Positions 1 through 11,817 of a stretch of DNA of 64,000 nucleotides are shown piece by piece. This stretch comes from Rhynchosporium graminicola (Eukaryota; Ascomycota; Leotiomycetes; Helotiales; Ploettnerulaceae). The notes under the pieces were generated by a model, which searched no databases, was not told where the DNA came from, and saw only the letters and a list, made by a program, of their open reading frames with translations. A program made the position numbers and the translations under genes. Within the stretch, counting starts at the first letter, position 1; every line of letters starts with the position of its first letter. The stretch lies in NCBI GenBank assembly GCA_900074885.1, contig FJUW01000023.1, positions 838,909 to 902,908 of the forward strand, in the 5' to 3' direction.

Positions 1-1130
1 ATTATATTCTTTAATATATCTTGAACGATAAGATTGAATATATGAGCTAAGCATGCTATATCTCCTTGAAATTTAAACCCTTTTATATCGTAGTCTTTTT
101 TAAAGGAATTAATAAGAGTATCGTTTGAGCTAGCGTTATCTCGAGTAATACTATAAGATAATAAGTTAGTTAAATATTATATTAATAGTTTCTAGATAAG
201 ACTTACCTTATAATATTATCTTGAATATTCCACTCTTCTAAAGCCTTAGATAAGACTTTAAATAAGTATTTTCCGGAATGCGGTTCGCTTAAATAAGCCA
301 TACTAATAGCGTGTGACTTGAGCTTAAAGCTACTATCGATATAGTGTCTATAATAGTTAGTATATAATTTTAATAATAATAATATAATAACTTACATAGT
401 AACTCCTAAATAAGAATCTTAATTTATAGAAGTCCACGCGTCTAAAGTCAAAGAAAAATATCCCTTTTCTTTAATATTAAGAGTAAGTTCTTATTATATT
501 TTATCTCTTCTTTCTTTATAGATACTATTAAGATAATCGTGAAGTATCTTATTATAAAGAAGAGAGGATTGCCTATTATAAAGTTAGTATATATTCATAT
601 TATTAATAGATAAAAGAAAGACTTACTCGTTAAGATAAAGAGTTAACTCTCTAAAGGAAGTACTAGAAATACTTCTAAAAGATAGATTATTTTCAATAAT
701 AAATCGAATTAATAGCGACTTATATTTCTTCGTACTAAAAGGCTCTTTAATAGGCGAAGCAGGCCTCTTAGTACCTCTTAGAGAGCTAAAAGCCTGAGTT
801 ATAGTAGCTTAACTACTACTACTTCCTTAACTAGAAGTCTCTTCAAAATCGGAGGTATCTAAAAATAATTAGTTTATATATTATATATAACTTAAGAAGT
901 TAAATTAACTTACTTGAATCTTCCTCTCCGAGACTTATTTAGACTCTTTGAATATTAAAAGCCTTATGATTAAACTTATAGTAAGTAATATAATTACCCG
1001 TAGCGTGATTAACTCTTTGACCTTTAAAGACTTTCCTGTTTAAATTATTAGTATATATATATATAAAAGGAGTATAACGTTCCTAGTTCTGACTGGTACG
1101 CGGTATACAGGCTCGTTAGTTAGTATTAGC
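1..1130 (-). mobile_element. hAT-superfamily transposase relic, cut by the window edge
   Basis: Read on the minus strand, this AT-rich stretch translates piecewise into a hAT transposase. Recognisable pieces, N- to C-terminal, are RGTKRPASPIKEPFSTKKYK near 780-720, then LIRFIIENNLSFRS and SFRELTLYLNE, SLTLDAWTS (the canonical hAT motif) near 450, YLSEPHSGKYLFKVLSKALE near 300-230, and TRDNASSNDTLINSFKKDY and GDIACLAHIFNLIVQDILKN near 145-10. Pieces are separated by intron-like gaps with GTAAG donors and TATAG/TTTAG acceptors. Several in-frame stops sit where CAA or CAG is expected (for example after DAWTSIN), which is the C-to-T direction left by RIP. The C-terminal half, including the dimerisation region, lies outside the window. 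Family assignment rests on motif recognition and is fairly secure; activity is not plausible. Confidence 0.8.
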
Positions 1131-1239
1131 TATAAAGTAAAGTAAATAAGAAGTTCGGTTCTTAATTAGAATTAAGACGTTATAAGCAGGTATTAATTAC
1201 TATATGAATTTGAGCACGAAGCTCCTATCTAATAGTAAA

Positions 1240-1350
1240 AGTACTAGTCTTATATAGAACTTTCTCCTTTATCAGGAGTCTTCTACTTAGGGAGTCCCTT
1301 ATATGGAGTCCGACTCCATTTGCTAGACTCCCGCTAAGCTAGACTCTATC
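1240..1350. repeat. Cluster of GGAGTC/GACTCC motifs, probable hAT subterminal repeats
   Basis: Six or more copies of the hexamer GGAGTC or its complement GACTCC, or one-mismatch versions such as AGACTC, fall within about 100 bp upstream of the transposase relic. hAT transposons commonly carry short subterminal repeats that bind the transposase, so this is plausibly the 5-prime end of the same element. No terminal inverted repeat partner is inside the window, so the boundary is inferred. Confidence 0.35.
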
Positions 1351-1588
1351 ACGTGATCCTAGATCACCTATAACTATAATATTATTACTACGATATAAGT
1401 AGGCTTATAGTACTAGTCGCTAATTTATACTATAACCGTATTAGTACTATTCTCCTAATAGTATTAACCCTCTCTTTAGTACTAAAACCCGTTTAGTACG
1501 TACTATACAGTAGTATCATTAGTATTCTAGTACTAAGACGGTTTTAGTGCTAAGAACCTTACCGGGTTCGTGATAAGGATATTACGGG

Positions 1589-1763
1589 TGAATAATATAT
1601 ATACGAGGGTTTATCGTAGTATTTAATAAGTTCGATAAGGAGAGAGTAAGAATCTGACCGGAAGCCGCAAGGAAAAGTGCGTAGTGCTAAGGCTTAACCG
1701 AGCCTTAGTCAGGGAGTCGTACTAGTAATACTAGCACTATAACCTAAGGGCTTAACCCTTATA
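1589..1763 (-). repeat. 3-prime LTR of the small retroelement
   Basis: This 175-bp direct repeat is nearly identical to 2918-3092. Differences between the copies are mostly C/T or G/A, consistent with RIP after insertion. It is bounded on the inner side by a polypurine tract on the minus strand. Confidence 0.75.
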
Positions 1764-2917
1764 TTACTCCCCTCCTTCCGCCTGTTTCCTAGCGGAGACT
1801 AATAATAAATAGTCGAATTTGAAAATCTAAAATCAAATCCTAAAATTAATCTTCTTTTTCTTATTCCTTCCGCGAGCTGACTTCCTTAGCTCGCTCTCTC
1901 TTCTTTAACTATAATAGATCGCGCTCCGGCTAGTTATCATCGCTCTCCTATCTATTCCTTTAGCGAGCCGACTATATCGACTTATACTTAAGACTTAAGT
2001 AGTTCTGCTATTACTATATAGCTTTAGCCTCCTTTCTAATAGTCTTACGCTATCTTTATAGTAGCTACCTTCTAGTAACTATTCGCCTCCCTATTTAGGT
2101 AGAGTATACCTCTTTCTATCTCTAATTTACATAGCCCTTCCTTAAACCTCTAGAGACTTACGTATACGTAGCCGTCTCTAGAGTAGTTCCTTATTATAGC
2201 TCTATTATTAATATCTAGCGTTTCCTTCCGCTTCTAATATCGTAGAGCCCTTCCTTAAGCGTTCGGAGGCTAGCGCTTTCGCAGCTATCTACCCCCGGAG
2301 TAGTCTTTCGTTATAGCTCCCTTTATATTATCGTCTTCCGGCGTCTTTGGAGCGGCTACTATTATATAGCTGCCGCTTCCCTATTTAAGGTAAGATAAAC
2401 CTCTTTCTTTCCTCTTAGATATCGTCGAATAGTTCTTATTATCCGCGCGTTCCTAAGTAGCTACTAGCTAGCGATAGTCGCTCCTTATGTCTTTTAGGCA
2501 TATATTCTACTTAAGCTATCGAATAGCTTCTATTATCCGCTTATTCGTAGGCGGCGACCGACCGATTATCGCCGCTTTCCTTATCTATTCGGGAGTAGTC
2601 TATACCCTAGGCTACTCCTTACCTTTCTACTCCTATAAAAATTTTTCAGCTACCTTTCCGCTCTTATCTTATAGGTTTAAGGAATAAATCAGGCGTACTC
2701 CGGCTTAAGAATAGCGGAATCGAATCTTCGTCTTTTCTCGCATTCCTAGAGCTTTTCTCTAGGTACTATTAGTATCGATTCGGCTTCTATTACTCCTATA
2801 CCTTTACTATCCTATCGTTAATGATTTATCGAAGACTTCATTCCTCGACTACGATTATTCGGACGCTAATATAAAGGCTATAAGAGCTAGTTATTTAATC
2901 GAACTTAATATCATAAG

Positions 2918-3092
2918 TAAATAATATATACACGAGAGTTTATCGTAGTATTTAATAAGTTCGATAAAGAGAGAGTAAGAATCTGACCGGAAGCCGCAAG
3001 GAAAAGTACGTAGTGCTAAGGCTTAACCGAGCCTTAGTCAGGGAGTCGCGCTGGTAATACCAGCACTATAACCCAAGGGCTTAACCCTTACA
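2918..3092 (-). repeat. 5-prime LTR of the small retroelement
   Basis: Partner of 1589-1763 and of the same length. It retains the TG start on the minus strand (TGTAAGGG) but has lost the terminal CA to TA. A primer-binding site complementary to a tRNA 3-prime end is not evident in the flanking interior. Confidence 0.75.
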
Positions 3093-3791
3093 CTTTCTAC
3101 TACTTTCTAAAGTATAATATTAATAATTATTTATTTATAAGCTATTATTATTAATAGAAACTTCATTTCTACTAGTAGGTTCTAGTTATTTCTACTTCTA
3201 AAATACTTACTGTCTCGGTTTACTAGCAAGTAGCGAAACGACTAGGCTTAAAGTAGAACCTTAAGCGAAATTCTAAGCCCAATTAGTATTAGGCGAGAGT
3301 TATAGAAGTTAATTAATTTTTAATTAATCAAATTAATTAAGATTAGATTAGATTAAATTAAGTATAAAAATTCTTTAATTAAATTAAATTAAGTTGAGTC
3401 AATTTAATCTAAGTTAATCATTTCGCACACTGTTTCTATCACGACGTCTCCAGTCGACTCTATTCAAATGATGGCGATGCTTTATCCGAACAGTGCTTAA
3501 TCATTTAATGAATTGGGCTACAACGCACCTTCCTTCCACATGGTTCATGGAAAATTTTAGTTTCGTAAGGTTGTATCGATGTCTCGTTTCCAACGATAAT
3601 GCCACCTCTTATATCACGTCTACGTATATCGCTCTATCGTATCAAGCAATGTCCTCGAACTATACGGGCAAGAAAGGAAACCCACATCCGTCTTCAAACA
3701 CACCTACAAACCTGGCTCCTAAAACGCCATGTTACTCTTGGGTATCTGCATAAAAGAACATGCTGTTATAGCCGATTGCGAAGCATGGTAT
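3093..3791. other. AT-rich gene-free stretch with TTAATTAA/ATTAAATTAA low complexity
   Basis: 3310-3420 is made of short A/T-rich permuted repeats (TTAATTAA, AAATTAA, GATTAGATTAGATT). 3430-3791 has more balanced composition and is probably the 3-prime flank of the minus-strand regulator gene that ends at 3792. No supportable gene was seen. Confidence 0.5.
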
Positions 3792-5767
3792 CTACCGACG
3801 CCAGCGTTCTCTGATCGGCCTCCTCAGACCAATGTTAGCGCTCGCAGCTGCCAATTGCCCAGCGATATGAAGTCTCTGCTCTTCGCTCAAACCTCTCACG
3901 CCAATTGCAACCCCAAGTGGAGCTAGACTCATGAAATAAGCTATTGCCACACACCCAATCGAGGTTCCGTCTCTGTTTGCCTGCAGCCTCTTGGCTTCAA
4001 ACTCAGCCAACAAGCTTGAAGTAGTCGTCATAATTTCGTCGACAATTGTGAGAATAGACTTCTCTGCCGCATACCTCAATCGCTCCAGATCCGTAAGACG
4101 AAATTGTAGCTCGCTTTGGGTGTCTGCTCGGATGATCAGGTCGATAAGACTCTGGAGAAGGGTAATACGCGCAGCACGCCAGCTGTTAACCCAGATGATA
4201 TCAAAGAAACTCCTTTCTAAACGTGTTTTATCTAGAGCCATTGTATCGTATTTTTCAGGATATCGATGGTCTTCGTCTCTCATGCGAAAGATGAGTTGGA
4301 CAACAGCTTCGCTTGCTAGGACATCCTGAGAGTCTCTTGCAAGTAGCTCGTCACACTGACACAATAGTCGAGTTATCCTTGACAATGCCAATGTCGTTTG
4401 AGCCCCTGGGTAGCGACCGAGTCAGCAAAAGACAAATTAAGACTGGGTGGCGGGACTGATGAGATATGTCTCAGGAATATGTTGAGTTATCCAAAAGAGA
4501 AAGTTCGTGCTCCACTAATACCTACATATAGCGTCTCTGTACAGTTCTAACGACTTTTCTAAAAGTGCAACTTCAGCACCAGGTAAGATCCTCCGTGTTA
4601 AGTTTCGATACACCTGAATTCTGGAGTAAGCTTTGGATTTTTGAAAGGAAATGTCTTTACTGACTGCAATGTAAACAGCTGCTCTGGTGATGCCACCGAT
4701 TTTAGGATCAAGGAATTGGGAAGAAGTACCGCGGGTCCGGATAAGCGTGCTTAGAGCATCAGAATGAATGCTCCACTAGGAGGACATTAGCATAAGAGTA
4801 GACATCGAAAGGGGAGGCAGAAGAATTTGGCACTCACCACATCTGACGTTGGGCTCTCATTACCAAACACCTGTTGATATGAGCTTCGGTCCCTAGAAAC
4901 GTAGATTCAGCACTTACCAAGTAATAGTTGAGAAACAGAACAGCAATGAGGGCAGTTTCACTTTGCAAATTGCCACCAGACAGCTTTTCATTCAACAATG
5001 AAAGAGACAGTCCATAGAGCTTTCTTGCTTGCAATGCTGCGTCACATGATCCGCCTTGGTTGCTGTGGTGCGCTAAGGCTACGGCCATGACCGCATTCTC
5101 CAGTAAAGGATCTCGATCGCTGAACTCGCGGTACAGCTCTGGAAGGTTATGCAGAAACCCGGGACTTTCTCTGAGATCATCAGTGCGCATCGTAAACTCA
5201 GACATGAATCGACATAAAGCGTGCTGATCCAAGTCTATCCGGTGCAGAGGCATTGAAACAGGTGAGCAAGATGACGAGGAACTTGTGGTTCTCTCTCTTT
5301 GAAAATTCTCGATCCGTCCCGAGACAGTCTCACTGGTGATGTCCCTTGATCGTCGCGGCCGTTGCGAGGAACCTCGCTCTCTTACTTGATTGCTGACATC
5401 AACAAAAATGAGATTGCCTTCATGCCTGTATCCTGGACATTCGACTTTCACTCTTCGACACCTACGCAATAGGAGCTCGTTAGCAGTCACCCCTCCAACA
5501 TGTTTCGGAAACAGGAGAAGACATGTCTCAAGAAAATCCCGAGAATCCCGGGGATTCCGAGATATTGAATGAAGACGAAAATGGCTTCTCCGCGTACTTA
5601 CCGTTTGCACGCTGGGTGCTCTTGGTCGCACTGGAAGTATCTTAGCTATGTAGTGAACGAGATTGGGGACCTGTTTATTTGTGTAATCTTTCCGAAGCTG
5701 AGTAACGCACCTTCAATTTCATGGAGCGACATCGATAGCATCCTAAACTTCGCTCTGGTCCTGGCAT
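3792..5767 (-). CDS. Zn2Cys6 fungal-specific transcription factor
   Basis: This is a nuclear zinc-cluster regulator. My model has six exons: 5767-5711, 5630-5602, 5461-4918, 4870-4838, 4775 to about 4527, and 4405-3792, giving roughly 508 aa. The binuclear cluster is complete and canonical: C10-x2-C13-x6-C20-x6-C27-x2-C30-x6-C37. It is assembled from three exons, the middle one only 29 nt. The GNESPTSDVW stretch is supplied by a 33-nt exon and gives the expected join into WSIHSDALSTLIRTRG. The C-terminal two thirds resemble the fungal-specific transcription factor domain of the DUF3468 (PF11951) type. The start ATG at 5767 directly precedes the cluster (MPGPERSLGCYRC). The acceptor and donor of exon 5 fit, but I could not confirm every base near 4527-4560. 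The target genes are unknown; the nearest downstream accessory gene is the dead ABC transporter. Confidence 0.85.
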
Positions 5768-7978
5768 GGCTTTACACGTGACACAAGTAACATGAGAAGA
5801 AGAAAACAAAGTGTCACAGAAGAACATGCAGGGGATGGATCAAAAAATAGCATGAGATAGATGAAGGAGGCTGAAGTACTGTAAGGATTCTGGTACCTGC
5901 ATCCCCTAAGTACCAATTTTGAGTTATCAGGAGAACCTGCATGGTGGTCTCCGCAAAGGCTTATTCTTTCGGAACTACCCAATCCTTGCCTCACAGATCG
6001 CGTGGTGATCGATCAGCCCTTGAGTACAGAAGGCATTGTGCTTCCGGAGTATTCATGTTTGCCGGATTCCATGTCTGCTCTCGGGCCATATGTTCATTGC
6101 TTTCTCGGTTGTGGAAGTGCGTATTGCGATAGGAGCGTTGGGCTCAAGTGTGGTTGACACGATTCAGGGATCAAGCGTCAATCACACTCCAACCGACGTT
6201 TCTCGAAGTCAACCGACCCGATGGGACGGAAGGAGAGAGGGGCAGGCTAACCACTAACAGAGATTCTTGCGGCGCATTTCTGCTAGAGCTAGAATGTAAT
6301 GTAATGTAATGTACTCTCAACCGTGCCGTGGTCAATGTTGGGTCGACGTGGGCAGCCGTCCGATCAAATATACTCTAGTAACTTCGTAAGGTAGAAATTA
6401 CAAGTAATTTTAGGGTCAGGGGGAACTGCTGTCAGCCGGGGTAGCGTCTATTTTGTGCCATGCCATTCATTCATTCATCTGCATAAATGCTAAACATGCC
6501 GTGTCAATATCCTTCTCTTCCTTCTTGATCCTGATACATACTTGTGCATGTGAAAAATGAAATGGATTCGAACGGGGATCTATGGCGGAGAGCTTGGATG
6601 GAGGGCTTAGCTTGGGATCGGACTATGAAGCCGGGCTAATCTTTATGGCACTTCTCAGGCGGCGTCGACCTATTTATTGATTGTACGCAGGCGGCGTCGG
6701 CCCAAGGATTGGAACTTCAAGGACGGACTATAGTTTTCTAACAGGCCTAGAGCGCGATCCCGAAGTCTCGGTACGTGTGTCAAATAGGTCCTTTCTTACT
6801 CTCTCCACTACTGTAATCGAAAGGGCTGTCACCCCATCATCAGTTACAGTAACCGCCTGATACCGCTCCCCTCACCACAACCGAGGGCCAAATCAACCCC
6901 CCCATAACCCGGGGGACTCTCTTTGCATTGGTGCGGCTCTTTGGGTGGCTCTCGCGCGTCAGACGGTACTGGGAGATGTCTCGGAACTGGGTATATGTCT
7001 TAGTGGCGATGAAATATCTGTGTTCTCGGGAAGTTCCATTCCACAGCTTGAGTCCTTTTGCAAAAAAAGTGCCCAGCCTATGTCTCCCAATTGCGCACGA
7101 GAAGTCAAGGAGTGATTCAAGAAAGGATATATATTGCACACTGGCTTACGGTTGCCGGCAGTTATGTTTGGATAGTAACAATCTATAAGTGCTACAGAGC
7201 GTGACTTGATAGTACCCGACCATTGGTTACAGGCTCGCCTAGGCACAAACAAATAGGTAGGTAAGTGGATCGCTAGCATACAAGAGCAACACTGTTGCTA
7301 GCGAGACCTACCAATCGCAAAGGTCAAAGGATATGTGTACCTACTAAATGCGCATCTTTACCTGGCAATGCCCGCGAATTTGTTGTTCTGAGCGCCTTTA
7401 ACGAGGGGTTACCCCAGTTTCCGCACACATACTAATGTGACAGCAGTCTTATGGTGGACAACAGTGGGTAGGAATTTGATCCATTCCCATCATCTAAAAT
7501 AATGGGGAAGAAGAACTCGCAGTGATTAAGAGTGCTTCCAAATGCGCGCCAGGTCAAGAATATGTGCTTGATATTGGGGCGACAGTTGCAGACATTTAGC
7601 GACTCAGATAGGCTAATTAATAAAAGACGAATCGTTAAAGTTTCGCTGGAAGGACCTCCCAGCGGTAGATTGAGAGAAAGTCGTTCGAATGGTTCTTCCA
7701 AAAGCAAAGTACCAGATAACTTCGGACTGAAGCCCTTTTGAAACTGAATGTTGATGCTAACTCAAGCACGCGAGGCGAGGCTACGGTAGCCTTCACGGGC
7801 CGGAACAACGATTTCCCACCTAGCTCATCAAGCTTCAGGTTGACATCTTGACGCGGCAGCAAGATCAACATCAGCCTCATCGAAATACAATTCCATCTTC
7901 TCTCCCACAATACGTCAAATTTCGACTTTCGTCCGATTGAACTTCATTCTCGCGTCAAGCATATCCATAAACACCATA
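5768..7978. other. Intergenic region, divergent promoters of the regulator and RPN5
   Basis: About 2.2 kb separate the minus-strand zinc-cluster gene from plus-strand RPN5. There is a short ATGTA tandem at 6295-6312. Scattered ORFs up to about 106 codons have no recognisable similarity and no convincing splice continuation, so I see no gene. Confidence 0.5.
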
Positions 7979-9598
7979 ATGTCGGACGAGATCATCAGAA
8001 AGCCCGATAAGGACTTCTCCTCAGAAGTTGACAAGCAGCTTCCTGAAGTCGAGAAGCTCGCCCAAGTAGGCTGCGTAACCCTTATTTAAGGTCGACAAAA
8101 CTGATTGTCTCTGTAGACGAATATACAAGGTGCAATTGAGAAGCTTACAGCGTTGGAGAAGCAAACAAGACAGGTCAGCTACTTCACAAGTCCGCTCCCT
8201 TCACAGCTAACATCCATAAGGCATCAGATCTCGCATCCACATCACGAATCCTCGTCGCAATAGTCACAATAAGTAAGGACTCTGGAGATTGGAGTTTGCT
8301 GAACGAACAAGTCCTCCTACTCTCCAAGAAACATGGCCAGCTCAAACAAGCAATCACCAAGATGGTGCAGGTGGTTATGGGATTCCTGGATTCAGCGCCA
8401 GACAGCGAGACCAAATTATCCGTCATCGAGACCCTGCGAACTGTCACCGAAGGCAAGATCTTCGTCGAGGTTGAGCGGGCTCGTGTCACGAAGGTTCTCT
8501 CGGATATGAAAAGGGAGCAGGGAGATCTGAAGGCGGCTGCAGATATCTTGTGCGAGCTTCAAGTCGAGACCTTTGGATCTATGGAGCGAAGAGAAAAGAC
8601 GGAGTTTATCTTGGCACAAGTTGCGCTTTGCATAGAGAACGATGACTGGACACAAGCTGGAATTCTGGCCCGGAAGATCAGCACGAAGTACCTTTCGAGA
8701 AAGCCGAAGAAGAGTGAGGAGCAATTAGCCAAGGAGAAGAAGGAACGCGAGAAGAAAAGAGACAAAGGAGAGGATATTCCGGAGCCAGTGGAGGACGATG
8801 TGACGGATCTGAAGCTTCAATTCTACGAGCAGCAGATTACCTTGGCAAAGCATGATAATAAGTATCTAGATGCTTGCAAGCATTACAGACAGGTGCTGGA
8901 TACAGAGGCTGTTGAGGATGATCCTTCAAAGCTCCAACCTGTACGTCCCTCTTTCCGCTGAAAGATAATAGTTAACAATCAAGGTTCTACAACGAATCAT
9001 CTACTACGTAATCCTCGCCCCCTACGACAACGAACAATCCGACCTCCTCCACCGCGTTTTCAGAGATTCCCGCAATGCCCAAGTCCCGCTCGAAGCCCAG
9101 CTACTCAAGCTTTTCACCGTCCATGAACTCATGCGCTGGCCCGAAGTATCCAAACTTTTCGGCCCCCACCTCTGCGGCACTGATGTTTTCGATTCCGCGT
9201 CCGGCCAATCGTCCGACAAGAAAGCCCATCAACGCTGGGAAGACCTTCGCAAACGTGTGATCGAGCACAACGTCCGTGTGGTCGCTAAATATTACACTCG
9301 CATTCAGATGCCACGCCTCACACAACTTCTCGACCTTACCGAAGACGAGACCGAGAAATATATCAGTGAGCTTGTCACTGCGAAGACGGTGTATGCCAAG
9401 ATCGATCGTCCTGCTCGGATTGTAAATTTCGCAAAGCCGAGAGATGCGGATGATGTGCTGAACGAGTGGAGTTCGAATATGAAGAGCTTATTGGGTCATT
9501 TAGAGCGTATTGATCACTTGATCACGAAGGAGGAGATGATGGCTAGGATTCAGCCTGCTAAGGCTCCTAAGGCTGGAAAGACTGGCAAGGCTAATTAA
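7979..9598 (+). CDS. rpn5: 26S proteasome regulatory subunit Rpn5 (PSMD12)
   Basis: This is a subunit of the 19S lid of the 26S proteasome; the lid deubiquitinates and positions substrates. Four exons (7979-8065, 8117-8173, 8221-8940, 8984-9598) join in phase to 492 aa, the usual length of Rpn5. The product starts MSDEIIRKPDKDFSSEVDKQ and has a helical-repeat N-terminal region, then the Rpn5-typical stretch LNEQVLLLSKKHGQLKQAI and FLDSAP near residues 70-105. A charged insert (KKEREKKRDKGEDIPEP) follows near residue 210. The C-terminal PCI region includes NVRVVAKYYTRIQMPRLTQL and LDLTEDETEKYISELV, where this winged-helix module mediates lid assembly. The introns are 43-51 nt. It is convergent with the FSH1-type hydrolase, with about 320 bp between the stops. 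No yeast-like Rpn4 site was sought systematically. Confidence 0.97.
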
Positions 9599-9921
9599 AT
9601 GGCGAACATGATACGGTGGAAATGTGCTGCTGGGATAGTGGATGACGGAAATGATACCGATGTATACTAGTGTAGATTCTAGGTATTGAATGCATTACAC
9701 ATCTTGATATATGTGACCTCTCTTCTCTCTTGATTGTTGTCTAATGTTCGTTTGTATTCTATGGTCTCGATGGTCAAACCTTGTGCTCTAAATAGTTAAT
9801 ATAACCATGCTGACTTCTACTTGCCTCTCCATAAACGCCACGCTATGCAATTATCAAAATCCCAAATCCAGAATCTACCCAGTCACAATCAGCCTTTTAC
9901 ATCGCTCGCTCCCCCAAGCCT

Positions 9922-11005
9922 CTAAAACGGCATATCCATATCCTCCACGCTCTCCTCGTCCACCTTCTTCTCACTCAGAACATCTCTCAACCATCCAACC
10001 AGCACACCCGCATACTCCCTCCCAACAGGCACGAAATGTCCTCCCGGATGCACGACCTTCGTCCTCACCTCCTCCTCACACCTCTCCACCAACCCCTGAC
10101 TCCTCTCCTCCTCCACCACAGAATCCAAACTGCCTATCACATGCAAGAACCTAGTCTTGATCTTCGGCTCATAGAACGGCTTATACAGCTCTGGCTGAGC
10201 ATAGAAGCCAGAATACGAGACTGCGAATCGGAGGGGTTGCTGAGGGAGAGTCGAGCGCAGGGAGAGGTACGAGGGTGGGTATGGTAGGGGGGAAGAGGGG
10301 AGGAAATGTGATTCTCGCCCGTCTTCTAATAGAGCTGCGAGCATTGCAGCCATAGCACCTCCTTGCGAGAAGCCGATCACGCCATCTATCCCACCTACTT
10401 CTTCAATTGCCTTTCTTATCGTTTCTAATCCCTCGTCCAGACCGATATATTCCCCTGTACTGGAGTCTTTCTTCCACCATCCCCAAGCATCGGGATCTTC
10501 TTTCTCGCTCTCGCTCTGCTCAGATGCGGAAAAGCCGGGTATGTCGGCGGGTTGGAGACGGATGGGTGCAGTTGGATATATTAGTTGGATGCCGCCGGGG
10601 TAGGAGAGCAGATTTCCGGGGCTGGCTTTGCAGTTGTGTGGTGCGGGGGGAAGGGCAGGGAAGGCTTTGGTGAGGATCTTTTCGAGGGCGCGGGTTTTGG
10701 CGTGGAACAGAGGGCCGGATTGGGTGAATCCTGAGAAGAAGATTAGGAAAAAACTTTGACTTTCTTTTGAAGATTGATCTTGATCGATCTGGGTTGAGGG
10801 GGAGTGAAGGAAGTGGGAAGATAGGCGGGACAGAGATGTGTTCGCTGCAATGATTTTGGCTGCGAATGTGACCTCCTCTACTAGATTTTTGAAAATATGA
10901 AGAGGATGAGAGATCCTCTTAGGGAAGCAAGAGGAAAAGCTAACCGTGTAACATCAGTATCTTCAACTTCCTCGGCCCTTCTCCATTCGCCTTTTCAGTC
11001 GACAT
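9922..11005 (-). CDS. FSH1-family serine hydrolase
   Basis: This is an alpha/beta hydrolase of the FSH1 family (PF03959), related to yeast Fsh1 and to human OVCA2; physiological substrates are poorly known. Two exons (11005-10945 and 10730-9922) give 289 aa. The start MSTEKANGEGPRKLKILMLHG matches the family start KILMLHGFTQSG; the 214-nt intron splits G21. The nucleophile elbow is GFSQGG with Ser142. Asp223 in IGSLDSVV and His252 in HPGGHFVP complete the triad. An extra loop (RESHFLPSSPLPYPPSYLSLRS) follows the nucleophile helix, and there is an acidic insert (SEQSESEKEDPDAWGWW) before it. There is no signal peptide, so it is probably cytosolic. It lies downstream of, and in the same direction as, the lipoyl synthase gene, with 813 bp between them. 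Confidence 0.93.
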
Positions 11006-11817
11006 AGCTCTTCCTATCCCAAAGTCTCTGCCTACAGTATTCCGTCCACGATGCCAAAATTGGATGAAATTCTTTCTAGAGTTACAGGACGCAAGGAGGC
11101 TAGTACCTGGTACAGGGAATGAGGCGACGAGAAAGGCGCGAGTATGACGAGACCGAAGTGGCATTTAAGGTAGGTTTTATTTTGGACAGCTTGGTGAGGC
11201 GAGGGATTGAGCAAGTCGTCCGTCGAGCCCAGTGGTGGGGGCGGCCGCAAATGTCAAGACTCACCAGCGAGATCGCCTTGCTTGACACTACTACGTTGAC
11301 ACAATAACGAAGTATGCTGATTATATACTGATATCGAAATCGATTGACATAATGATTAACAACCTGTCTAGTGGTAGGATGGTATGAAATACTGTTTGAA
11401 AATATTGCAATCAGATTATGGCTGCTCAAGCTACGTAACAGAGAAAGCACTGGATCCCAATTTGCCTTTATATGCGGCGAGTCTTGAAGATGTAGCTTGA
11501 AAGACGACCAATGTTACGTTGGTATCAGCATATCATTCCAACTCTGCGTTAGGTGTGTAACTGCAGGCAGGCGGTCTTGTTTACCTAAAAGGAAACCTAA
11601 GCGAGGATTGAGGGAAATATAATAAACTGGAATCGCTCTGCTCAAGGCGGAAATCCCTGTCAAATTGCTTCAAATATTTTGTCTCCATTTGCCGAATTAT
11701 CCAGTCTTTCCCCCTGTATAGTTATCTCCAGAGGTACGCCAGCAATGCTCCAAACAACGCCATACCATGCTCATCTCGCGACTGTTGAATCGCAGAAATT
11801 CTTTGCGTGTCATCGTA
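11006..11817. other. Intergenic region between FSH1-type gene and lipoyl synthase
   Basis: Contains the promoter of the minus-strand FSH1-type hydrolase and the 3-prime flank of the lipoyl synthase gene. No supportable coding sequence was seen. Confidence 0.5.

Larger units (their letters stand above)
1589..3092 (-). mobile_element. Small non-autonomous LTR retroelement (TRIM-like), RIP-degraded
   Basis: Two direct repeats of 175 bp (1589-1763 and 2918-3092) flank a 1154-bp interior. Read on the minus strand the repeats begin TGTAAGGG/TATAAGGG and end ATTATTTA/ATTATTCA, so the ancestral ends were TG...CA with C-to-T decay. Immediately inside the 1589-1763 copy there is a purine tract on the minus strand (GGCGGAAGGAGGGGAGTAA, complement of 1764-1782), as expected for a polypurine tract preceding the 3-prime LTR; this fixes the orientation as minus. 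The interior holds no gag or pol coding sequence that I can recognise. No matching 5-bp target duplication is visible (ACGGG left, CTTTC right). The size and lack of coding capacity suggest a terminal-repeat element in miniature. Confidence 0.7.

Noticed and set aside
2487..2687. 66-codon open frame inside the small LTR element
   Set aside because: Low-complexity translation of AT-rich decayed DNA, with no gag, pol or other recognisable motif.
3493..3926. Plus-strand frames of 60-86 codons next to the zinc-cluster gene
   Set aside because: No recognisable sequence; partly antisense to the last exon of the regulator.
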